Source: JBGOUJ01 sp041477005 (GTDB taxonomy: Bacteria; Acidobacteriota; Terriglobia; Bryobacterales; JACQDG01). From it: a stretch of 10,300 bases of DNA. The stretch spans positions 1 through 10,300 of the forward strand of contig JBGOUJ010000242.1 in the NCBI GenBank assembly GCA_041477005.1. Direction: 5' to 3'. Position numbers and translations under genes: made by a program. Shown here in pieces: positions 1 through 6,057 of this stretch. A model generated the notes under the pieces. That model was not told the DNA's origin. It saw only the letters and a program-made list of their open reading frames with translations, and did not search any database. Positions within the stretch are counted from its first letter, which is position 1. Every line of letters begins with the position of its first letter.

Positions 1-223
1 GAATGATCTCAAAGTCGACTAAGTCATCCCAGCGGCTGACCCAGAGGCTCAGCAATTCTGGATGCGATGCTTCCATGACCTGGAAACAGCGAGCACCAGC
101 CGAATCCACCCAGCTCGCGTGGTAGGCGACGCCTTCGGGCAGCATTCGGCCACAATGCCTGAACCGCTCGCCAACAGGCCGGGCATTGCCATCCTTGAAG
201 CATTCAATGACCATAAACAGCAT
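1..223 (-). CDS. DUF3303-like small protein, 5' part only (runs off left edge)
   Basis: An open frame on the minus strand starts at an ATG at 223-221 and stays open for 74 codons to the window edge. The product begins MLFMVIECFKDGN, continues with VGERFRHCGRMLPEGVAYHA and ends near RWDDLVDFEII. This is the pattern I know from the DUF3303 family: small (about 90-100 aa) single-domain proteins of unknown function with a ferredoxin-like/dimeric barrel look. About 20-25 C-terminal residues should lie outside the window. No signal peptide is visible, so it is probably cytoplasmic. A second ATG lies three codons in (214-212), but the family usually begins at the first. No good Shine-Dalgarno sequence precedes either. 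It follows the DinB-like gene on the same strand after a 137-bp gap and may or may not be co-transcribed. The family call rests on remembered sequence pattern. Confidence 0.75.
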   Translation of the reverse strand, partial: MLFMVIECFKDGNARPVGERFRHCGRMLPEGVAYHASWVDSAGARCFQVMEASHPELLSLWVSRWDDLVDFEII

Positions 224-359
224 AATTGGGAGTGTACCCCACCCGGTGCTTACCTCAAACTACCCACTACCCAAACTTGGCCGGATCTGTGCCTCGCCTT
301 CGGGAGGCTCCCTCCAGGTCTTCTTTGCGGTACAGTCTTTGACCGTGTCGAGCAGCCGC
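224..359. other. Intergenic gap between DUF3303-like and DinB-like genes
   Basis: This 136-bp stretch carries no convincing gene on either strand. It contains a pyrimidine/AC-rich run (about 234-282) and a weak hairpin in which GCCTC pairs with GAGGC around an 8-nt loop (about 290-310). The hairpin lacks a T tract on the minus strand, so I do not call it a terminator. Plus-strand open frames crossing this gap show no recognisable protein family and run antisense to the two minus-strand genes. Confidence 0.5.
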
Positions 360-848
360 CTACGGTCGGCGGGAAAAAGCGGGGCGAAACCAGTGCATCC
401 AAATCCCGAACCTCGCTTCGTCCGGCATACGCACGCCCGACTGCTTCAGCGCCAGCAGCATTTGGCCCCGATGGTGCGACTCGTGCGCGATAAGGTACCC
501 CAGCAGGACGAACCCCGACCGGTCCTTGATGCGCTCGTGCCGCTCGATCACTCGCGCCAGGCGTCCCTCAACCCCTCGACTGGAGGCCCGCAACGCTGTC
601 TGCAGCTCCTCGCGGCTTGGTGTGGCGCCCGTCGGGAAGCGAGGAATACCTTTGAGAAAGTCGCGCCCGACGTGCGACACCCGGACGGCGTGCATGTGAG
701 CGAACACTCGAGCCACCGTGCGCCCGGTGGATGGCTGCCCGTTCTTCAGCAGCGTCACCGCCCGGAGGCCCTCGTCGGGAATGCGCTCCAGGAGGAAAGA
801 GTTGATCTCATCGTGAACCCGCCACACCTCCAGCACGTCTTCGATCAT
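360..848 (-). CDS. DinB/YfiT-like putative metalloenzyme
   Basis: The gene encodes a 162-aa protein of the DinB superfamily: four-helix-bundle proteins that bind a divalent metal through a histidine triad. Members include thiol-S-transferases (bacillithiol- or mycothiol-dependent) and damage-inducible proteins of unknown activity. The visible signature is the C-terminal helix with AHESHHRGQM (H122, H125, H126), giving the HxxxH pair H122/H126. An upstream histidine cluster, HMHAVRVSH (H51, H53, H59), supplies the third ligand, probably H51 or H53. Length is typical and no signal peptide is present, so it is cytoplasmic. The ATG at 848 is preferred over the GTG directly upstream (851): GGAGG at 857-853 sits 4 nt before the ATG but only 1 nt before the GTG. 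It is transcribed divergently from the permease gene. The substrate cannot be predicted. Confidence 0.85.
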   Translation of the reverse strand: MIEDVLEVWRVHDEINSFLLERIPDEGLRAVTLLKNGQPSTGRTVARVFAHMHAVRVSHVGRDFLKGIPRFPTGATPSREELQTALRASSRGVEGRLARVIERHERIKDRSGFVLLGYLIAHESHHRGQMLLALKQSGVRMPDEARFGIWMHWFRPAFSRRP

Positions 849-1045
849 CACGCCTCCGGTCGGTCACTGGATTGTAGATCAAGTTCGCCGGCTGGTGCTG
901 CTGCTGCTCGCGCTGCCGGCGTGCTCCGTCCCGGCGTGGCGCGCCACTCGCGTGGACCCGCCCTCCTGGACCTCAAAAAATGTTGTGCTAACGGATCACG
1001 CGCTCGTTCGTCTTAGCAGGAAGCTGGGCAACCCCGTCTTGATCC

Positions 1046-1053
1046 GGGAGGAA
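1046..1053 (+). promoter_or_regulatory. Ribosome binding site that sets the permease start
   Basis: GGGAGGAA lies 9 nt upstream of the ATG at 1063. The frame is open further upstream, to a GTG at 895, but no comparable site precedes that codon. This supports the internal ATG as the true start. Confidence 0.6.
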
Positions 1054-1062
1054 ATCTACCGC

Positions 1063-3564
1063 ATGAACACCATCGGATTTGTGGAAACGTTGTGGCAGGA
1101 CCTGCGCTACGGCGCGCGGCTGCTCCGTCTCAGTCCGGGGTTTGCCATCGTGGCGATTTTGTCCCTGGCGCTGGGGATCGGCGCCAACACCGCCATCTTT
1201 CAGTTGATTGACGCGGTCCGTCTGCGCAGCCTGCCGGTGCCGAACCCGCAGGAGTTAGCCGAGGTGCGGGTGGCCAACGGAAATGGTGGGATGGGTGTCT
1301 CGAACGGCTTCAACGCCGAGATGACCAACCCGCTTTGGGAGCAGGTTCGGGAGCGGCAACAGGCGTTCTCCGGCGTCTTCGCCTGGGGCAGCGACCTCAT
1401 CGGTATGGGTCAGGGCAATCAGGCGCGGCGGGTGCGCGGCCTTTGGGTGAGTGGGGAATTCTTCTCAGTCCTCGGCGTGCCCCCCATTCGGGGACGGTTA
1501 TTCGGTCCCGCGGACGACCGCCGAGGCTGCGGGCCCGCGGGCGTGGTGATCGGCTACGGCTTGTGGCAGAGCGAGTTTGGCGGCCAGGATTCGGCGGTCG
1601 GCAGCAAGATGATGATCCAGAACCATCCGTTCGAGGTGATCGGCGTGACGCCGCCGGCCTTTTTCGGCCTGGAGGTTGGGCAGACCTTCGACATAGCCTT
1701 GCCGATTTGTACCGTATCGATCTGGGGCCGCGCTATCGAAAGACGCGACATCTGGTGGCTGACGGTGATGGGCCGCCTGAAGCCGGGTTGGACGCTGGCG
1801 CAGGCCTCCGCGCACCTGAATGGCATCAGCCCCGGCCTGTTCGACGCAACGGCGCCAACGGGGTATGAAGGGACGCAGGAGCGTTACCGGAAATTGCGGC
1901 TGGCGGCTTTCCCGGCTGGGACCGGCGTGAGCCGGTTGCGCCGGACGTATGACACGCCGCTCTGGCTGCTGCTGGCGATCACCGGGCTCGTGCTGTTGAT
2001 CGCGTGCGCCAATCTCGCCAACCTCATGCTGGCGCGGGCGAGTGCGCGGGAACGGGAAGTCGCCGTGCGGCTGGCGCTGGGGGCATCGCGCGGGCGGTTG
2101 ATTCGGCAGTTGCTGTCCGAAAGCCTGCTGCTGGCTGTAAGCGGAGCGGCCCTTGGCGCCGGTCTGGCCCGCCTGCTGAGCCAGGGCATCGTCCGGTTCC
2201 TCAGCTCGGAAGCGAATTCGTTGCAGCTCGATCTGAGCACGGACTGGCGCGTGCTCGCCTTTACGGCGGCGGCAGCGATTCTGACGTGCGTGGTGTTCGG
2301 GCTGGCGCCCGCGTTGCGGTCGTTGCGGATCGAGCCCGGCGCGGCCATGAAGGCGGGCGGGCGCGGGCTCACCGCGGGCCGGGAACGGTTCTCGTTTCAG
2401 CGTTTACTGGTGGTCTCGCAGATTGCGGTTTCGCTCGTGCTCCTGGTCGGGGCGGTGCTGTTCGTGCGGAGCTTCCGGAACCTGGTGACGTTCGATCCGG
2501 GCTTTCGGGAGAAGGGTATTCTGATCACGTTCTTCGATCTGACCCGTTTGCATCTGCCCGCAGCGCGAGGCGTTTCTTTTCAGCGGGAATTACTGGAGCG
2601 GGTGCGGGCGATTCCGCAGGTCGAAGCCGCTGCTTCCACGAGCAACGTTCCCTTGAACGGCGCCAGTTGGACGATGGGTGTGCGCGTGGCGGGCCGGCAG
2701 GGTGAGCAAAGAGGTGCATCCAAGTTCACGTGGGTCAGCCCCGGATACTTCCGGACGATGGAGATCCCCCTGCTTGCCGGCCGCGATTTCAATGCGAGCG
2801 ATACGGATACGTCGCACAAGGTCGCGGTGGTGAATGAGACCTTTGTCCGGCGGTTCTCGGCAGGAGAGAACCCGATCGGCGAAGTAATGCGAACCGCCGC
2901 CGAGCCGAACTATCCGGTGGCGCTCTACGAGATTGTGGGCGTGGTGAAGGACACCAAGTACGCCGGCTTGCGCGAGGACACGCAGGCCATCGCATTTGCG
3001 CCCGCGCCGCAGCACCCGAACCCGGGACCATGGGCGGCCATACTGATCCGCTCCTCGGCGCCGCTGACCGAGGTGGTCGCCGCGGTAAAGCGAGACGTGG
3101 GTCAGCTCAATCCCGAGATCGTGATGGACTTCCGCGTGTTCCAGGCGCAGATTCGCGAGGGGCTCGCGCGAGAGCGGCTGATGGCGGCCCTTTCCGGCTT
3201 CTTTGGCGTGGTGGCGGCGCTGCTGGCGGGAATTGGGCTGTACGGCGTTATTTCGTATCTGGTGGCCAGGCGCAGGAATGAGATCGGTATTCGTATGGCG
3301 TTGGGCGCGAGCCGGTATCAGGTGGTGGCCTTGATCATGCGCGAAGCGGCCCTGCTGCTGGTCATCGGTGTTGCTGTCGGAATGATCCTTTCGCTTGCCG
3401 GGGCGACCAGCGCCGGTGCGCTGCTATTCGGGTTGCAGCCTTACGATCCGCTAACGCTGATTGCGTCCGGGGCTTTGCTGGCGGCGATCGCGGCGCTGGC
3501 GAGTTACTTGCCTGCGAGGCGCACGTCTCGGCTCGATCCCATGATCGCGCTGCGCTATGAGTGA
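1063..3564 (+). CDS. ABC transporter permease, MacB/FtsX type, duplicated 'orphan' (ADOP) form
   Basis: The 833-aa protein is an integral inner-membrane permease made of two tandem MacB_PCD-FtsX units, the architecture of the ADOP family that is expanded in Acidobacteria. Half one has a membrane segment at about 27-51 (containing LALGIGANTAIF), an extracytoplasmic domain to about 290, and membrane segments near 299-321, 352-374 and 396-418. Half two starts with a segment at 447-469, then a second extracytoplasmic domain and C-terminal segments near 712-733, 760-783 and 798-818. The duplication is visible in the matching cytoplasmic loops VRLALGASRGRLI and IRMALGASRYQVV; in MacB-like transporters this region faces the ATPase. 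The protein ends with the family-typical DPMIALRYE. MacB relatives move lipoproteins, peptides or antibiotics by mechanotransmission, but the substrate here is unknown. No ATPase, membrane-fusion protein or PadR regulator gene is adjacent. The ATG at 1063 gives the family-typical N terminus LWQDLRYGARLL. Confidence 0.93.
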   Translation: MNTIGFVETLWQDLRYGARLLRLSPGFAIVAILSLALGIGANTAIFQLIDAVRLRSLPVPNPQELAEVRVANGNGGMGVSNGFNAEMTNPLWEQVRERQQAFSGVFAWGSDLIGMGQGNQARRVRGLWVSGEFFSVLGVPPIRGRLFGPADDRRGCGPAGVVIGYGLWQSEFGGQDSAVGSKMMIQNHPFEVIGVTPPAFFGLEVGQTFDIALPICTVSIWGRAIERRDIWWLTVMGRLKPGWTLAQASAHLNGISPGLFDATAPTGYEGTQERYRKLRLAAFPAGTGVSRLRRTYDTPLWLLLAITGLVLLIACANLANLMLARASAREREVAVRLALGASRGRLIRQLLSESLLLAVSGAALGAGLARLLSQGIVRFLSSEANSLQLDLSTDWRVLAFTAAAAILTCVVFGLAPALRSLRIEPGAAMKAGGRGLTAGRERFSFQRLLVVSQIAVSLVLLVGAVLFVRSFRNLVTFDPGFREKGILITFFDLTRLHLPAARGVSFQRELLERVRAIPQVEAAASTSNVPLNGASWTMGVRVAGRQGEQRGASKFTWVSPGYFRTMEIPLLAGRDFNASDTDTSHKVAVVNETFVRRFSAGENPIGEVMRTAAEPNYPVALYEIVGVVKDTKYAGLREDTQAIAFAPAPQHPNPGPWAAILIRSSAPLTEVVAAVKRDVGQLNPEIVMDFRVFQAQIREGLARERLMAALSGFFGVVAALLAGIGLYGVISYLVARRRNEIGIRMALGASRYQVVALIMREAALLLVIGVAVGMILSLAGATSAGALLFGLQPYDPLTLIASGALLAAIAALASYLPARRTSRLDPMIALRYE

Positions 3565-3696
3565 GTCATGGTCCTTTCAGGCCCACAACGGATGAAAATG
3601 CTGCTGGTTGCCCCCTTGCCTTTTCCCGGCGACTCCACCGAAGTCGAGCCCGGAAGAGTCGACGCCGTTCGAGGTGACATTTCGCGATCAGAGGGT

Positions 3697-3732
3697 CCAG
3701 GAACGAATCGCCGGGACCCGGCGAGGCCCTGG
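3697..3732 (+). terminator. Strong two-tier stem-loop, possible permease terminator
   Basis: The inner stem is a perfect inverted repeat: TCGCCGGG (3708-3715), one A, then CCCGGCGA (3717-3724). It is flanked by an outer pair, CCAGG (3697-3701) and CCTGG (3728-3732). The next T run (CTTTTC, about 3739-3744) begins several bases after the stem, so it is not a textbook intrinsic terminator. It lies about 130 bp after the permease stop and just before the hicBA promoter region, where a transcription barrier or insulating element would be sensible. It could also be a dispersed palindromic repeat. Confidence 0.4.
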
Positions 3733-3752
3733 TATCCGCTTTTCCAGGCAGC

Positions 3753-3781
3753 TTTTCAGTCCATGGAATTCTTGATATACT
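3753..3781 (+). promoter_or_regulatory. Candidate sigma-70-type promoter for hicBA (distal)
   Basis: TTTTCA (3753-3758; 4 of 6 to the -35 consensus) and TATACT (3776-3781; 5 of 6 to the -10 consensus) are separated by exactly 17 nt. Transcription would start near 3788, giving a leader of about 70 nt before the hicB ATG. The local AT richness stands out against the GC-rich surroundings. Confidence 0.55.
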
Positions 3782-3805
3782 ATCGTCAGTGTCTAACCTA
3801 TTGAT

Positions 3806-3835
3806 TTTACTTGTCTTATGCGACTCATTTATTAT
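3806..3835 (+). promoter_or_regulatory. Second candidate promoter for hicBA (proximal)
   Basis: TTTACT (3806-3811) and TATTAT (3830-3835) are 18 nt apart, matching 4 of 6 and 5 of 6 consensus positions. Transcription would start near 3842, only a few bases before the ribosome site. The direct repeat at 3816-3845 overlaps its spacer and its -10 element. Confidence 0.35.
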
Positions 3836-3845
3836 GCCCGACTCA
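3816..3845 (+). repeat. Imperfect direct repeat in the hicBA leader, possible operator
   Basis: TTATGCGACTCA (3816-3827) is repeated as TTATGC-CC-GACTCA (3832-3845), with a 2-nt insertion in the second copy. The copies begin 16 nt apart. They straddle the proximal -10 element and stop just before the Shine-Dalgarno sequence, a placement typical of autoregulatory sites in toxin-antitoxin operons. Binding by HicB is inference: this HicB has no obvious DNA-binding domain. Confidence 0.4.
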
Positions 3846-3853
3846 AAAGGAGG
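3846..3853 (+). promoter_or_regulatory. Strong ribosome binding site that sets the hicB start
   Basis: AAAGGAGG, a near-perfect Shine-Dalgarno sequence, ends 6 nt before the ATG at 3860. It lies inside the longer open frame that begins at 3818, so it argues for the ATG at 3860 as the real start. Confidence 0.8.
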
Positions 3854-3859
3854 GCTGGC

Positions 3860-4096
3860 ATGAAAACTTATATCTTCCGGGTTGAGATCGAGGAAGAGGA
3901 CGATGGGCGCTGGAGCGCCGAGGTACCCACGTTGCCAGGTTGCGCCACCTGGGGCTATACGAAAGAGGAGGCCTTACAGAGCATCCGGGAAGCCACGGAG
4001 CTTTATATCGAGTCACTTCTAGCCCACGGAGATCCGGTCCCCGCCGATGCCCCCAAAGAGGTCATGGAGGAGCCTGCAGTTGCCGTTACGGTATGA
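3860..4096 (+). CDS. hicB: HicB-family antitoxin, short single-domain form
   Basis: The 78-aa protein has the partially degraded RNase-H-like fold signature of HicB antitoxins. The start MKTYIFRVEIEEEDDG leads into WSAEVPTLPGCATWGYTKEE and then the helix ALQSIREATELYIESLLAHG followed by DPVP. HicB neutralises HicA by covering its RNA-binding/catalytic face. It is much shorter than two-domain HicB proteins (about 130 aa) and ends soon after the helix, so no ribbon-helix-helix or helix-turn-helix domain is present. The start at 3860 is set by the strong ribosome site; the upstream ATG at 3818 would add 14 residues not typical of the family. Its stop overlaps the start of hicA (ATGA), so translation is probably coupled. 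Gene order is antitoxin first, the reverse of the classical hicAB order. Confidence 0.88.
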   Translation: MKTYIFRVEIEEEDDGRWSAEVPTLPGCATWGYTKEEALQSIREATELYIESLLAHGDPVPADAPKEVMEEPAVAVTV

Positions 4097-4350
4097 CCGA
4101 TCTCGGGCGGTTAGCGCACTTGCTTCGCAACACGCCGGTTCGAGACCTCATCCATGCAGTTGAGCACGATGGCTTTGTTCTTGACCGAGCCGGCCCCACA
4201 GGCGCCAGGATCTACCGACATGCTGACGGCAGGCGCGCTGTGATTCACTACCATCACGGCGGGGATACCCTCACCCGCAAGACCTTGCGCAGTATTCTGC
4301 GTTCTGTTAACTGGACTGAGGCAGACCTTGATCGCCTCGGTTTGCCTTAG
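4093..4350 (+). CDS. hicA: HicA-family toxin (mRNA interferase fold), catalytic histidine apparently replaced
   Basis: The 85-aa protein matches the HicA family, a dsRBD-like fold that cleaves mRNA and is held inactive by HicB. Visible family features are the N-terminal helix TPVRDLIHAVEHDGFVLDR, the strand pair IYRHADGRRAVIHYH, and GGDTLTRKTLRSILRSVNW followed by a C-terminal helix (TEADLDRLGLP), an extension shared by longer HicA proteins. In most HicA proteins a G-S-H motif precedes the (R/K)IYRH-type strand and provides the catalytic histidine. Here the aligned residues read T-G-A just before RIYRH. Histidines remain nearby (in IYRH and HYHH) but not at that position. The ATG at 4093 overlaps the hicB stop by 4 nt. 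The family call is firm; activity is uncertain. Confidence 0.82.
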   Translation: MTDLGRLAHLLRNTPVRDLIHAVEHDGFVLDRAGPTGARIYRHADGRRAVIHYHHGGDTLTRKTLRSILRSVNWTEADLDRLGLP

Positions 4351-4386
4351 GAGTAACAGTGATGCGCTCTGCTGCGACCACCAGCT

Positions 4387-4412
4387 CCGGCAAAGCGCTT
4401 TGGTTTTGCCGG
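4387..4412. repeat. Perfect 8-bp inverted repeat between convergent genes
   Basis: CCGGCAAA (4387-4394) and TTTGCCGG (4405-4412) enclose a 10-nt loop. The element lies between the ends of hicA (plus) and the PQQ dehydrogenase gene (minus), where a bidirectional terminator is expected. No T tract follows on either strand, so factor-independent termination is doubtful. A second perfect palindrome (CCGGCGCCGG, 4446-4455) follows 34 nt later in the same gap. Confidence 0.35.
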
Positions 4413-4482
4413 TATTCGCACAGGTTTCGCATCGCACCCCGCCCGCCGGCGCCGGTCTGTCAGGCAATTCATCGACTAGGAT

Positions 4483-6057
4483 TCAATGGAGCTGGAACGT
4501 GTACAGGGACGTTCCGGCTATGACCGCTACCTGCTGCTTGCCGTCGAGCAGGTAGCTGATCGCGGGCGCGGAGATGCCGCCGCCGCGGCGCTCGCCCCCG
4601 GCGCCGGTTTGCATCCTCCACAGGACCTTCCCCGTGCGCGCGTGGAAAGCGGCGAAGTAGCCCTGGGAGTCTCCCAGAAACACCAAGTCGCCCGCCGTGG
4701 TCAGGGCGGAGCCGCGGTCAGGCGTGATCATCTTGAATTCCCACACGAGCTTTCCGGTGCCCGCGTCGAACGCCCGCAGGGCTCCCCATTGCGGCTCGCT
4801 CGGGGACGTCTCGTGGATGCTCCCCATCCACATGCGGAACGGCTCCGGCTCGGGGAGATCGTCGATGAAAAACTTCTCGCAGCCCTCGCTGGAGGGAACA
4901 TAAACCAAACCCGTCTGGGGGTTGTAGGCCATGTGATTCCAGTTCTTGCCTCCGCCGAGGCTGGGGCAGACGACCATGCCCTCCTTGGTCGGATCGAGGC
5001 CCGGTATCACGATCGGCCGGCCGTTCGCGTCGAGCCCCTTCGCCCAGGTCTGGTGGACGAAGGGAAATCCGTAAATGATCTTGCCGGTGACGCGGTCCAG
5101 GGCGTAGAAGAAACCGTTGCGGTTGGCTTGCAGCAGCGCTTTGCGCTGAGCGCCCTTGACGGTGATATCAGCGAGGACGGGCTCGCTGACCGCGTCCCAG
5201 TCGTGGGTGTCGTGGGGGGTGAACTGGAAGTGCCATTTCAGCTTGCCGGTGTCGGCATCCAGGGCCAGCATGGAGTTGCTGTAGAGGTTATCGCCTGGGC
5301 GGACGCCGCTGTTCAAGTCCGGTCCGGGGTTGCCGGTGCCCCAGTAGAGCAGGTTCAGCTCGGGATCGTACGAGCCGGTGACCCAGGTGGACCCGCCGCC
5401 GCGCTTCCAGAAGTCCTTCCCGTCTCGCCAGGTCTCGGACCCGGGCTCGCCGGGAGCGGGGATGGTCCAGAAGCGCCACAGCCGCTCGCCGGTGGTGATG
5501 GAGTAGGCGTCGAGGAAGCCGCGGTTGGCGAATTCGGCGCCGGCCATGCCGACGATGATCTTGTCTTTGACCAATAGCGGGGCGGCCGTCGAGCTGTAGC
5601 CTTGCTTGTAGTCGGCCATGACGGTGTCCCACAGCACCTGGCCGGTTCTCTTGTCGAGAGCCACGACGTGGGCGTCAAGCGTCGCCACAAAGAGCCGGTT
5701 GCCCGCCAGCGCGAAGCCCCGATTCACCGGGCCGCAGCACAGCCCCATCTTTTTCGGGACCGGCCGCTCGTATTGCCACAAGCTGCGGCCCGTGCGGGCA
5801 TCGAGCGCCCAGGCGTAGCCGGAGGGGCCGGTGAAATAGAGAATGCCGTCTTCAAACAGCGGGGTGGATTCGTACTTGCCGGGCACGCCCGTCTGAAATG
5901 CCCAGTTCACTACAAGGTGCTGCACATTCGAGTCGTTGATCTGGTTGAGCGGGCTGAAGCGGGTGGAAGCCAGATCGGCGCCGTAAACGGTCCATTGCTG
6001 GGCGGCCAGCGGACCGGGCAAAGAAACACAGAGCAACAGAAGCAAGATCCGCCGCAT
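4483..6057 (-). CDS. Secreted PQQ-dependent dehydrogenase (alcohol-dehydrogenase-type quinoprotein)
   Basis: The 524-aa protein is a periplasmic eight-bladed beta-propeller quinoprotein that would oxidise an alcohol or related substrate, passing electrons from PQQ to a cytochrome c. A signal peptide (MRRILLLLLCVSLPGPLAAQ) is followed by repeated propeller strands of the form ALDxxTGxxLW (about 84-94, 133-143, 265-275, 430-439). Diagnostic residues are the vicinal disulfide pair C107-C108, the metal ligands E175 (in GAEF) and N243 (in GTGNPGP), and the active-site stretch PHDTHDWDAV with D286 and D288. D286 aligns with the catalytic aspartate of methanol/ethanol dehydrogenases. D288 aligns with the extra aspartate seen in lanthanide-dependent enzymes. 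No haem domain is fused, so the dihaem cytochrome gene directly upstream is the likely partner. The ATG follows its TAA stop with no gap, and GAGGGGG lies 9 nt upstream. Substrate unknown. Confidence 0.9.
   Translation of the reverse strand: MRRILLLLLCVSLPGPLAAQQWTVYGADLASTRFSPLNQINDSNVQHLVVNWAFQTGVPGKYESTPLFEDGILYFTGPSGYAWALDARTGRSLWQYERPVPKKMGLCCGPVNRGFALAGNRLFVATLDAHVVALDKRTGQVLWDTVMADYKQGYSSTAAPLLVKDKIIVGMAGAEFANRGFLDAYSITTGERLWRFWTIPAPGEPGSETWRDGKDFWKRGGGSTWVTGSYDPELNLLYWGTGNPGPDLNSGVRPGDNLYSNSMLALDADTGKLKWHFQFTPHDTHDWDAVSEPVLADITVKGAQRKALLQANRNGFFYALDRVTGKIIYGFPFVHQTWAKGLDANGRPIVIPGLDPTKEGMVVCPSLGGGKNWNHMAYNPQTGLVYVPSSEGCEKFFIDDLPEPEPFRMWMGSIHETSPSEPQWGALRAFDAGTGKLVWEFKMITPDRGSALTTAGDLVFLGDSQGYFAAFHARTGKVLWRMQTGAGGERRGGGISAPAISYLLDGKQQVAVIAGTSLYTFQLH

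Larger units (their letters stand above)
3565..3859. other. Intergenic region between permease and hicB
   Basis: This 295-bp gap divides in two. The first part (to about 3745) is GC-rich and dominated by inverted repeats, including an imperfect pair (GGCGACTC at 3628-3635 against GAGTCGACGCC at 3656-3666) and the strong hairpin annotated separately. The second part (about 3750-3850) is clearly AT-rich and carries the control elements of the hicBA cassette. An open frame at 3568-3804 has no recognisable protein pattern, no ribosome site and runs through the hairpin, so I do not call it a gene. Confidence 0.6.

Noticed and set aside
62..1016. Overlapping plus-strand open frames (62-493 and 186-1016)
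   Set aside because: They lie antisense to the DUF3303-like and DinB-like genes, which show clear family patterns. The plus-strand translations are low-complexity and match nothing I know.
3568..3804. 78-codon plus-strand open frame after the permease
   Set aside because: It has no ribosome site and no family pattern. It spans the strong hairpin and the hicBA promoter.
3818..3859. Longer hicB start at the ATG 3818
   Set aside because: The strong Shine-Dalgarno sequence lies inside this extension, just before the ATG at 3860, and the family normally starts at the MKxY-type residues.
4446..4455. 10-bp palindrome CCGGCGCCGG considered as an operator or attachment site
   Set aside because: It is a short GC-only palindrome in GC-rich DNA, likely by chance, with no second copy or flanking signal seen.
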